Of a DNA stretch of 64,000 bases, positions 52,424-61,886 are shown piece by piece. The notes beneath the pieces were generated by a model. It was not told where the DNA came from. It saw only the letters and a program-made list of their open reading frames with translations, and made no database searches. The stretch lies in NCBI GenBank assembly GCA_963989245.1, contig OZ022349.1, positions 25,373,651 to 25,437,650 on the forward strand, written 5' to 3'. Origin of the DNA: Nansenia antarctica (taxonomy: Eukaryota > Chordata > Actinopteri > Argentiniformes > Microstomatidae). How positions within the stretch are numbered: position 1 is the stretch's first letter; each line of letters opens with the position of its first letter. The position numbers were made by a program, and so were the translations under genes.

Positions 52424-53330
52424 ATGGATATCCAACAGTTAAAAAGATTTTCAACCTTCAGTTTTGAGCAAAAAACGAAATGTGATTGAAAATGGGAGGG
52501 CAACACCTGACCTATCTCAATTAACCCAAAGGAAGGGACAGAAGATTGTACGAACATTTCAAACGGAATGGTACAAAAAAAAGGACTGTCTGTGTGGATG
52601 TAGCCAGGCTAACAAGCTATTCTGCTTCCCTTGCCTACTGTTCTGGTCTAGCGACAGCGTGTGGGTGAAAGGGGGCTACTGTGACCTGAACCATTTTCCA
52701 AGAGCTTTAGAGAAGCATGAAAAATCCACAGCCCACATCCACTCTCAGATGGCCTTGGAAACCTTTGGCAAAAGTCGCATAGACATGGCCCTGGATGAGC
52801 AGCACCGGCTGCATGTTACTGCACACAACGCAAAGGGAAAGGAGAACAGGGACATGTTGAAAAGCCTAATTGATGCAACATGCTACCCAGTGGCGTAGCG
52901 GACGGGCCCGCAAGCGACGCACCGCGGGGGGGCCCCAGCCACTAGGGGGCCCCCTAACATTGGTTGCTAGCACCCCCTCTCATTGCTCTCACTTGGTTGT
53001 ACCTTTTGCTAAGTCAAGCATTTAGAATGTAGAGTGCATATTGCGAAATTTCGCAATGTCAATAACGCATCAGACTCTAAAAAACACATGGTTTTTTTAA
53101 CCTCCGTTGCGAAAGGGCCCCCGCCGCCACCTTGCGGGGGGGCCTCTGGATTTTGCGGTACGCCACTGATGCTACCTTGCTAAACAACAATGAGCATTTC
53201 TGGGGGAACGACGAGAGCAGTAGCTCCATCAATCGTGGGAATTATGTCGAACTTTTACATTTGATGGCAGAAAAGGATGAGAAATTAGCCGCACATTTGC
53301 CTACGCATGTTACATATGCTTAAGATAATG
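52424..53330 (+). pseudogene. hAT transposase N-terminal part (TTF/ZMYM1-like)
   Basis: Frames 52464-52887 and 53169-53320: TEWYKKKDCLCGCSQANKLF, FCFPCLLFWSSDSVW, FPRALEKHEKSTAHIHSQMA (TTF-type finger region), then NNNEHFWGNDESSSSINRGN, YVELLHLMAEKDEKLAAHL. The two parts are split by the MITE at 52888. Stops follow at 53321. Confidence 0.75.
52888..53168. mobile_element. 281-bp hAT MITE with perfect 8-bp TSD
   Basis: Ends CAGTGGCGTA / TACGCCACTG; ATGCTACC on both sides (52880-52887 and 53169-53176). GC-rich ends (GGGGGGGCCCC) and no coding sequence. It interrupts the hAT frame in the middle of a codon run that continues on the other side. Confidence 0.93.
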
Positions 53331-54033
53331 TAGGCTATTGCGTGCCGGATTACAGTACATTTGCATCAGGCCACACAACCATTCATGTGACTGAACATAA
53401 AATTAAATATACTGTACATGTAAATAGAAATGAAATGAAAATGTATTTATTTAGTTATTCTCAAAGAAATTGATTTGTATCATTTGCATTGTTTACTGTA
53501 TTTGCTGATTTTGCATTAAACAATCTCACTTCAATCTTCTAGGAAAATAAGTAAGAAGAGCATACTCCAGCCACAAAAGAACTTCACAGAATGTAACTGT
53601 GGCTCCCCCTGCAGGCCGAAACGCGCCATGTTCCCCACAGTAACACACCACTGTTCTCAGTCTGCTCCTGCATTCACACAGAGACACGTCCTGCACCACC
53701 CAGTGGGCAGCTGGAAATAGTACATAATACATTTCATGTTTTTTTTTAAATGTGTATTTTTGTTTTGCATTTTAACTTTTAAGAGAAAGACTAAACAACA
53801 CAATGGTAAATGAGATAAAGCATAATTATACTGTTTTTTTTAAGAGGGGTGAATGACGCGTGAGTAAAACTTTAGAGCATACAGTTTTATTGCATTCAAA
53901 GCACATATAAGGATTGTTATAAGCATGTTATGATGTCATATCTTCTTATACTGATCCTGGTTTATGGTGTTGTCATTATTGAGGCTGAATATGAGGCTCA
54001 GACATTTGAGTGTCTGTTCGTTCCCTTCTCTGA
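53331..54033. other. Non-coding stretch
   Basis: No firm feature. 53560-53720 is richer in G/C and could hold a decayed exon (AACTTCACAG|AATGTAACTGTGG), but I could not support a frame. Confidence 0.4.
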
Positions 54034-54210
54034 ATGGAGGTCACTGCCAAAGAGGGAGTTGAGCTTGGTGATGGAGGCAGAGCTCTCACCATAGCCAGTG
54101 TGACCTGCTACGACCAGGGGCTGTTCAGGTGTGATGTGTCCAAACCCATCAGTAGTTTACCCAGACAACCTCGAACCTTCACTGTCAACTATGGGTCTAT
54201 GAGTCACTAG
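54034..54210 (+). pseudogene. Ig-domain-like exon remnant
   Basis: The frame ATG...TAG (58 codons) reads VTAKEGVELGDGGRALTIAS, then VTCYDQGLFRCDVSKPIS and FTVNYG. R.LTI..V...DQG.F.C is the F-strand signature of C2/I-type immunoglobulin domains, and FTVNYG is the usual end of such exons in CEACAM/hemicentin-like proteins. An in-frame TGA stands directly upstream and no good donor follows, so it is a lone exon or a pseudo-exon. TTCCCTTCTCTGAATGGAG|GT is a possible acceptor. Confidence 0.45.
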
Positions 54211-54366
54211 TCTACACATCTAACTCATCTATTTTATTTGCTTTGATCTAATCTTTTCTATTTGACTGACAAATCAGTTCACTAACATGAGTATGTGGCT
54301 ACTATGATGGAAATGTAAAATGTAAAATCAAAAGCATATTGATTACATTTTCACCCTTTGAAACCC

Positions 54367-54378
54367 TATCTGCTGTAC

Positions 54379-54426
<48 letters not shown>
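54367..54426. repeat. (TA)n microsatellite
   Basis: About 30 TA units. Confidence 0.95.
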
Positions 54427-54429
<3 letters not shown>

Positions 54430-55094
54430 ACTCTGCATTAAGGAAGGAATTATTGTAATATAGGCACTGAATCAGGAGTACTTTAAAGCCAATAAAAAAT
54501 GGGATTAATAAACTTTGACTTCTATTTGTCCATCAACACATGTATACCTTGTGTCAGACTAGCAACTACAGATCCAGGAAATTACCTGTCTGTAACTATC
54601 CAAACAATTACTATACTATTAATTACTATACAATTGACTGTCAATCATCAGAATTAGGTCGCAAACTATAACATATTTTTTTTTAAAGTAATAAATACTC
54701 TGCATCAAGAAGGATCACATCTTCCCAGACAAATGTAACAATATTTAAACAACATTTCAATTCAAAGTGTCCTTACCTATTTTTTTTTTTTGATTGATTA
54801 CTAGATGATTGTTTGATACATGATGATTATCTTTGAACCAAGTCCCTGACCCTTTACCACCAACAGGGGGCGTTAGCCCTTTGACCAGACGTAGCATATC
54901 AACCCCTTTCATCGTCATGTATTGAGTGTTATCAGTGGTGGAGTCTAGTGTTTTCTAGTGGGTATACTGTGATTTCTCCCTCCCAGCCTCATATCGTTCA
55001 TTTCGGAACGCCATAAAAATACATCTGTGCTCCCTGTCTAACGTTATATATCTATCTATCTATCTATCTACTGTATATATCTATATATATATAT

Positions 55095-55128
<34 letters not shown>

Positions 55129-56095
55129 TACATGTTATAAGGCTGATCTGTGCATGATAGTGCTGCATTCTGACATGTTTCATGTCGTATCTCTGTCATT
55201 ATGTAGAATTGTACACTGGTAGGGTCACACTTTATTATTTTGTTTCTTTGGGTTGACACCGCTCACAGTCTGCCTGTTGTCCTATGGCTTGTGTTTTTGT
55301 ACATCACAAAGTATTTGTTTATTAAATCATTGCACTTTAGTTTGTTCGTGTTGTGCCTTTTGTATAGTTTTTCCCTCCCACACTACAAGTGGCAACTTCC
55401 TTACACCCTTTATGTTACGGCTCCCCCCTACACCCATCAGACCTGGGGTTCGTAACAACAGCAAACAAGCAAACAAATCTCTATAGTCACATAACCTTTT
55501 TCTGTGGCCATTTTGTTATTGATGTGTCATTGCCCAGTATCACATATAATAAAACAATAAACTAAGCTCAGACGAAGGCGGATGGAGGATGTTCTTTGTA
55601 ATATCTTGGCCCTTGCCCCTTATTAGAGTATGTCATCTTAGCTGTATCTCTGATCTCTCTATAAAATAAAAAAAACAGACCTCTAGCTCTCCCAATGCAG
55701 CCAGAGAGCTATTATGCATGTTTTCTCAATGGGTTACAAAAGATGCTCACTTAAACCTGGCTGCTAAACTCCAGCAGTTTGATGTGGGCTTCTCTTATTG
55801 ACAGAGCATGAAGTATGAATTATCATACCTGAATATGATGTTGAAAACAACAAGCCCTGGCTTATTAGTTTATTCCTGAACAGGAACAAGGAGCATGGAC
55901 TATAATGGAAAGTATTTGACCACTAGACCTAACTACAGTATGTTGTAAACAGAGAGCAGACAGTAAATACATTCATATGTACACACACAGCAATAAGCAA
56001 TGCAATAACAGTTAACTCATTAGTACCGAGGGAGAATGAAGTCACCCAAATGGTCAACATTCTTGAGTGCCAGGGGTGACTTTATTCACTGAAAA
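54427..56095. other. Non-coding stretch with simple repeats
   Basis: No gene. At 54933 CAGTGGTGGAGTCTAG resembles the hAT end seen inverted at 4092. 55049-55126 holds (ATCT)n and (TA)n. 55150-56095 shows nothing recognisable. Confidence 0.45.
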
Positions 56096-57142
56096 TCAGT
56101 GGCGGCTGGTGCAAAAAAATTTGGGTGGGGCACAGCAGTGTTTTCGCGTGCACGATTTTTGTTTCGCGTGCGTGCGCATAAAACGCGCACTGGCGCTCAA
56201 AACAAAGACGTAATTTCACTTTACCCACGCAATACCCACTTAAACATGTGTGAGGATACGTAACGGCGTTTTGTGACGTTGTTCAACGTCGCAGCTTTTC
56301 CACCATTTGGTGAGTCCATGACAACATGTAGCTAGCTAGCTAAGAGTTTAGCTTGATGCTAACAAGTTACCTCTGTAGCTAGCTTCTGATAAAAACCTCA
56401 CTGAAAGGGATCTTGGTGTATCATGCTCCTGGGTTTCCGTTAACCGGTAATTACCGGTCTTTGTCCGGTAAAATGTGTTGAAGTCCGACAAATTTAAACC
56501 TCTTCGGTCATAATGTCCGGTGAAAATAATTCCCTCTAAGCACAATTTGAATACAATTCGCTAAAGTTTAATTGTCACATTCTGATTCCTTCTATATTAA
56601 AAAAGACGAATATATAGGCTATATATTTCTTTTATTATTATATGATTTGACGCCGGTATGGGTTGCCAGATGGGATTGACAATTTACAGCCTAACCAGTC
56701 TATTACCGCTAAACCCAGTAGCCCATTCGGCGATAACCCGGCCCATCTGGCAACCCTGCGTAGCGGGCCACCATAATAATAATAATAACTTTTATTTGTA
56801 TAGGCTAGCACTTTTAACCTGCAAACGTTGCAGCTCAAAGTGCACCATAGCGAGCGAGAGGTAAACATGGCAAGACAAAGTTTAAGTAGTGCCGTAGTGG
56901 CTCCTCCAGCCAAAAAGTCTCGAGGGTTCCGAGTTGAATGGAAAGAAAATGTCCCCTGGCTGCGTTTAGATGGGGAAGGAAAAATGTTCTGCTCACCGTG
57001 CAAAAAATCGGGGAGGAATAACGGATTCATGAGAGGAGCAACGAATATGAGAATGTCGGCTCTCACTGATCACAGTCGGTGCAGTGACCACATCGGCGGT
57101 CAGTTTGAGGCAACAGCAAACCGCTATGAAAGGCCACTGTGA
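56096..57142 (+). mobile_element. hAT remnant with zinc-finger N-terminus
   Basis: Begins CAGTGGCGGCTGGTG, an hAT-type end. At 56867-57142 a 91-codon frame reads MARQSLSSAVVAPPAKKSRG, FRVEWKENVPWLRLDGEGKM and FCSPCKKSGRNNGFMRGATN, ending ALTDHSRCSDH: a TTF-like finger of the ZNF862/KIAA1586-type hAT transposases. At 56765-56840 a LINE-type tail in - orientation ((AAT)n, then GCAGCTCAAAGTGC) sits directly before the ORF. The remaining transposase is missing. Confidence 0.6.
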
Positions 57143-57915
57143 GCAGGCTAATGAAACGGCTAACAATAAGCTGCACTCTCAGCTACAAGTTGCATTTCAC
57201 ATGGCAAAAAATGGCATCGCATGTCATCAGTATGTGGGACTGAGCTACTGAAAGCCTGAATAGCAGGCTATTTTATTTAAGGCTATCCCCTATCTGAGAA
57301 AAGGCATAGGCTACTATAGGCCTATTAACATCGAACGGAAATTAGCCTATGCGCATTGCAAGTTCATTTAAAGCCTATTTATTTTCAAAGAGTTTTATTC
57401 TATTTTATTTTATCTGATAAAAGGCATATGAACGGAAATTAGGCTAGCCTGTGTCACGCCAGAAGCCTACATGTAACCTCTTGCACTTTTCAATAAAATG
57501 TTATAAATCTAGACATTGTGGTATTTCTTTATATACGTATCCCAGCCTGCCTATCAATCGTTTCTCAATAAACAGTTATGTTCTCCTCATTGTCATACTC
57601 CCGAGTCCGATTAAGTATGATTTGACAGGCAGCTAAACTAAATGCCTTCCCAACCAGCGAGACCTGGTTATAGAAATGACGTTGTTTTATTGATAAAAAA
57701 GGGTAAAACTGAAAAGAGAAAATAGAAAACTCACATTAATCCCAAACAATTTAACAGACTTCAGTTAACGTAATGCGGAGTCCGTTCATTGATCGATGCA
57801 GTCTGTTCAGTTCCCATAACTAGCGCACTGTCCATAATGGACTAATGGGTGGATTCATACATGAATGAATGAATAAAGGATTAATTGAGTGGAGAGGCAG
57901 AGGGATAGGATAGGG
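57143..57915. other. Non-coding stretch
   Basis: No gene or clear repeat recognised; a segment AGGCATA.GAACGGAAATTAG occurs twice (57301-57345 and 57421-57445). GATAGG repeats at the end (57901-57915) form the hAT target site. Confidence 0.45.
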
Positions 57916-58638
57916 CAGGGGTATTCAATTACAAATTCAGTTGGGCCAGATTTGAAAACCAAGAAATTTTGCTGGGCCAGACATTTTCAGCGACCAGTAG
58001 CCTAGGCACCAGGTAATGACACATTTCAAACCAACACAAATGAATGTAGGCCTAATGAAATACAAGCAGTTTATTTATAGTTTTCCTTTTAAATTAGGTA
58101 ACATCTGACACAGGCACGTCAAAAAGACTTGACTGAACACAATAAAAGAGCTGTAATTGAACAGAACCTAATAGCAATACTTTTTTCACTTTCTAGGTAA
58201 AACAACAACATTTTGGTCTCAACTGACCCATGCACATCTCAAAGTGCATAAAAAAGTGTACAGTAGTATACCAATAAAAAAAAAGTCCTTTTGTAAAATA
58301 AACATTTTGGTCATAGCTGAACACAATAAAAGAGCTGTAATTGAACAGAACCTAATATCAATACTTTTTTAATTTTTTAGGTAAAACAACAAAATTTTGG
58401 TCTCAACTGACCCATGCACATCTCAAAGTGCATAAAAAAGTGTACATATACAAATAAATAAAAAAGTCCTTTTGTAAAATAAACATTTTGGTCATAGCTG
58501 ACCCAGGCACATCACAAAGTGCTTTTAACTGAATGAAAATAACCATCAATGCCTTGAGTGCACAATTAAACAAGTTACAGTTACAGTTAAACAATAACAT
58601 TGAATCTAATCTAATCTAATCTTACCCCGCTGACTTTC

Positions 58639-60522
58639 TTAGTGTGAGAAGTGACATTTTTTATTCTGAACAAGAGCAGTGACATTTGGCTCATAAGATG
58701 TCAATGCAATCCGAAGGCATTGGTGAAGAGTACTGTTAGTCAGAGAACAACGAGAGCTGCTTTTTATTGTGTTCATGTGTGAAAAGCTTGCTTCACAGGT
58801 GTATGTTGATCCAAACATACTGAGCACATGGATTGCTACTTTCTTAATGTTAGGGAACTGGTGCACGTTGACATCACTCCAAAACTTCGCAGGTCCATTA
58901 GTGCGAAGCTCCTGTGCCATGGTTAAGGATGACTGCATGTCAACAAGTTCAAGTACGAATTTCCCCTCGTCGATGGAAGGCACCACTCCCTTTCCTCTGG
59001 TGGATAAGTCCCCTTCTATTGCAGCAGTGAACGGGTCTCTGGCAAAGCCCATCACCTCTGCGGGCAGAGCAAGCCCATCCAGTCGACCAGCAAAGTTCTC
59101 TTTCAACCTCGCAATGAAATCAGTCATCACATCTGTGATTTGTGCCGGGGATGAGACGCATTTGCGGAGCGTTGGAAAATGCAGCATTCTGCCGGTGCAC
59201 AAGTCGGCCGCGAAAAGGTCCAGTTTGATTTGAAACGCGCGCGTCTGTTCCACAAGATCAATCACAGTTTTGTCTCTGCCTTGTAGCCCCACATTTAGGT
59301 CATTCAGGTGTTTGAACATGTCGCTCAGAAAGCAGACATCAGCCATGAAGTTGTCGTCCAGTATGCGATTCAAGTGTGTTTCTGCCTTCGTTTGCTTGCT
59401 GCTGCGGAGGAAAGTTGTAATCTCCTCTCTGAGATCACAGAAACGCTCCAGTGCCTTGCCTTTGGACAGCCACCTGACGTCGTTGTGCAAAAGCAGGTCG
59501 TGGTGCTCAGCAGACATTTCTGACAGCAGCTTGCGGAATAAGCGATGTTGGAGGCTCGAAGTGGAGCGAATAAAATTAATTGTAGCCATCACGTTGTCCA
59601 TTGTTGTTTTAAGCTCCCCGCTGAGTTTTGCGCACAACACCGTCTGATGCACAATGCAGTGTAAGGATGTTATCTGAGGTGCAACAGCGGACCAGCGTGC
59701 TGTCAAACCATTTACTCTCCCTGTCATGGATGGAGCCCCATCCGTCACAAGCATTCCCACACGCTTCATATCTAGACCATTGTCTTTGAAAAATTCTGAA
59801 ATGTTCTTAAAGACTATCTCGCCAGTTGTGTGTCCTTCTAACGGCAGTAAACCGAGCAATTCCTCTCGGAAGCATTTGCCGTCAAAAAAACGGACATATA
59901 TGCACAATTGTGCGATATCGGTTCTGTCTGTGGACTCGTCTACTGCTATAGACATAACATCAGCTTTCTTCAGTTCTTTTAACAGTGTTTCAAACACATC
60001 TGTAGCAAGAATTTCAACCCTGCGAATGTTTGAAGTGTCTGACAGGGGAACGTTTTTAATAGCAGATGACACACTCGTTTTAATTTTGCTGTCAATTATC
60101 ACTTCATCTATGACGGCCAGCATACAGTCTTTCATGGTTTCAGAATCAGTGAATGGCCTTTTCTTCTTTGCTAAGATCCAGGAAACACGAAGGGATGCTG
60201 CTGTACCTCTCTCTTGGGCTGTGCATGTCCGTACCATCGTTGTACAGCTCCGATTGTAGGATGCAATCAAACTCTGCACTTTTGCAGCCCTCTCCTGAGA
60301 TCCCTCTGGAAAGTTGGCCCGGAAAGTCGGGTGTTTCTCCATGTGGTGCCTCCGAATATTGTAATCTTTAAGTACCGCAACGCACTCATTGCATATTAAA
60401 CACATCGGTTTGGCATTTGGACTTTGTGGTAAAATAAACACGTATTTTTCAGTCCAGGCAGGGTTAAACCGACGGTTTTCATCGTCAATTTTGCGTTTCA
60501 GGGTGGAGAAAGTCGAAGACAT
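58639..60522 (-). CDS. hAT transposase, full length (GTF2IRD2/ZBED-like)
   Basis: 627 codons from ATG at 60522 (MSSTFSTLKRKIDDE); the frame also extends 24 codons upstream to a TTG, but the ATG fits the family start. BED-type finger (CLICNECVAVLKDYNIRRHH, HMEKHP) at about 55-85; IAVDESTDRTDIAQLCIYVR with the first catalytic Asp; GMLVTDGAPSMTGRVNGL with the second Asp; HCIVHQTVLCAK; LLLHNDVRWLSKGKALERF; and the C-terminal dimerisation region (KKVAIHVLSMFGSTYTCEAS, FSHMNTIKSS). The enzyme would cut the element out and insert it at 8-bp target sites in the nucleus. No stop or frameshift over the full length, unlike every other transposase here. It is related to host-domesticated genes, but its own termini and TSD show it is a transposon. 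Confidence 0.93.
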   Translation of the reverse strand: MSSTFSTLKRKIDDENRRFNPAWTEKYVFILPQSPNAKPMCLICNECVAVLKDYNIRRHHMEKHPTFRANFPEGSQERAAKVQSLIASYNRSCTTMVRTCTAQERGTAASLRVSWILAKKKRPFTDSETMKDCMLAVIDEVIIDSKIKTSVSSAIKNVPLSDTSNIRRVEILATDVFETLLKELKKADVMSIAVDESTDRTDIAQLCIYVRFFDGKCFREELLGLLPLEGHTTGEIVFKNISEFFKDNGLDMKRVGMLVTDGAPSMTGRVNGLTARWSAVAPQITSLHCIVHQTVLCAKLSGELKTTMDNVMATINFIRSTSSLQHRLFRKLLSEMSAEHHDLLLHNDVRWLSKGKALERFCDLREEITTFLRSSKQTKAETHLNRILDDNFMADVCFLSDMFKHLNDLNVGLQGRDKTVIDLVEQTRAFQIKLDLFAADLCTGRMLHFPTLRKCVSSPAQITDVMTDFIARLKENFAGRLDGLALPAEVMGFARDPFTAAIEGDLSTRGKGVVPSIDEGKFVLELVDMQSSLTMAQELRTNGPAKFWSDVNVHQFPNIKKVAIHVLSMFGSTYTCEASFSHMNTIKSSSRCSLTNSTLHQCLRIALTSYEPNVTALVQNKKCHFSH

Positions 60523-60585
60523 TTTTGGAGTTGATATCGGACTTCTAGCTAGCCTGCCTACAGAAAGTGAATATAACGCTCTAGC

Positions 60586-60671
60586 AACAGTCAACCCAAT
60601 CAGGGCATTGTTTGTTAAAGTGTGTCTAGCAACGTTATATTAAACAATGCCCTGATTGGGTTGACTGTTCA
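60586..60671. repeat. 28-bp perfect inverted repeat in the transposase leader
   Basis: AACAGTCAACCCAATCAGGG...TTGTTT at 60586-60613 and its exact reverse complement at 60644-60671, loop about 30 bp. It lies 64 bp upstream of the transposase ATG, so the leader RNA could form a stable hairpin. Confidence 0.9.
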
Positions 60672-60799
60672 CACGCTCACACGTCACACCTTGCCACGCC
60701 CAATGCGTGACATTTGAGAGCCCTGGTGTTATATTCACGTTCTGTAGGCTACTATTGTATGGTAACGATCCTGTATGAGGCCCGTTAACAGCTCCACCA

Positions 60800-60885
60800 A
60801 GGGAGTTAACTATCTTGGTCTAATGGTTAGCGCGGTCGTCGTTTATGCGGGAGATCGGGGTTCGATTCCCGCATGGGGCGAGTTA
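60800..60885 (+). other. tRNA-like sequence (pol III boxes) inside the hAT end
   Basis: TTGGTCTAATGGTTAGCGCG fits an A box and GGGGTTCGATTCCCGC a B box, with GCGGGAGATC between as in tRNA-Asp/Glu. The acceptor stem does not pair (ACTATCT against ATGGGGC) and the T stem is imperfect, so I do not call it a tRNA gene. It may be a captured SINE head or tRNA pseudogene. Confidence 0.6.
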
Positions 60886-61024
60886 CACTACCAAGTCTCC
60901 GTTCGCTACAGTATGAACACTCGCGAAATACGTTTTTCTCTACTTTTATGGCTGGGCCAATCGGGGGTCGCGTCTGGGCCGCATGCGGCCCGTGGGCCGC
61001 TAATTGAATAGGCCTGGGATAGGG

Positions 61025-61544
61025 CTTTTGGTGTTATTCGCGGACAAAGACGGTGCCCGGGATACACTCTTTGCGGGTTAATAACGTCGCCTTACCGGGG
61101 CTTACGGTGAAAATTCAAATGTGTCCGGACAGGGGAGAGGACAGGGAATGTAAATCACTCTGAATGGAGTCGATTGGAGACCCCCATCGATGTCGACACT
61201 GCTCGGAGTGAAAAGAACTAGCTAACGCGCTAACTAGCATGCTTCGTGAAGGACATTGCTTCATTTACACAGAAATACTTTGACTTATTACAATATTAAA
61301 TATGTATATCAAAATGACTTAGTTACTCACTCGTTTTGAAGGCTAGAGTCTGTTCGCTCTGCTGTTCAGCTCGCTCTGTGCTGAAGGCGGGACTGTCTTC
61401 ATTCAAACAGTCAAAACAAAATGGGGAGTCCATAGTCGGCTCTGCCATCTGATTGGCGTAGTGACTATGGACTGATGTCAATCACAACGCGTAGTGACTA
61501 TGGACTGACTATGGAGTTTGCACCACGGTAGACTCGGCTTCAAA
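61025..61544. other. Non-coding stretch
   Basis: No gene. GCGTAGTGACTATGGACTGA is repeated at 61456 and 61490. The left limit of the DIRS-like element may be in this stretch. Confidence 0.4.
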
Positions 61545-61549
61545 CAGAG

Positions 61550-61691
61550 CAGAGCTCCCCTATGGTGCGGAGCACCACGATATAGAACGATAGTTATGGA
61601 GATATACTCCAGTTCTATGATAGGGCTTACACACCGGCAGTTCCGAACGCCGGTTCTATATCGTGGAGCTCCGCCCCATAGGGGAGCTCTG
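61550..61691. repeat. 39-bp inverted repeat of the DIRS-like element
   Basis: CAGAGCTCCCCTATGGTGCG...ATAGAAC (61550-61588) and its reverse complement (61653-61691) with two mismatches, loop about 64 bp. DIRS elements have inverted rather than direct terminal repeats, so this fits their 5' end, though it could be an internal foldback. Confidence 0.8.
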
Positions 61692-61761
61692 CTCCTATTG
61701 GTTTACCCGCTACCTAAAGTAGCCAATGACTGAATTTTTCAATGCCTGCGCCCGCCTGAGG

Positions 61762-61776
61762 TGCTATATAAAGGGG
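61762..61776 (+). promoter_or_regulatory. TATA box upstream of gag
   Basis: GCTATATAAAGGGGC, a consensus TATA box 110 bp upstream of the gag ATG at 61887. The transcript probably starts near 61795 (CTCCATCATTCTCCC). Confidence 0.65.
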
Positions 61777-61886
61777 CGTACTTCGCTCCATCATTCTCCC
61801 AAAAAGTTCAGCACAGGTTTATATCTGAAGACTGAGAAGGACGACTACTAAGACTGGAGGACCCGCCAGACTTTTCCCTTCAAGAT

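Larger units (their letters stand above)
57916..61016 (-). mobile_element. Complete hAT transposon with intact transposase and TSD
   Basis: 3,101 bp. Ends CAGGGGTATTCAATTA and, inverted, CAGGCCTATTCAATTA. The 8-bp GGATAGGG is duplicated exactly at 57908-57915 and 61017-61024. It carries one long transposase frame. A 100-bp direct repeat in the 3' region (AACACAATAAAAGAGCTGTAATTGAACAG... at 58137 and 58319) is a further internal feature. All parts needed for mobility seem present; activity is not shown. Confidence 0.93.

Noticed and set aside
58639..60522. Domesticated host gene (GTF2IRD2/ZBED-like)
   Set aside because: The ORF is enclosed by matching terminal inverted repeats and a perfect target duplication, so it is a transposon copy.
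60800..60885. Functional tRNA-Asp or tRNA-Glu gene
   Set aside because: Acceptor stem does not pair and the T stem is imperfect; kept only as tRNA-like.
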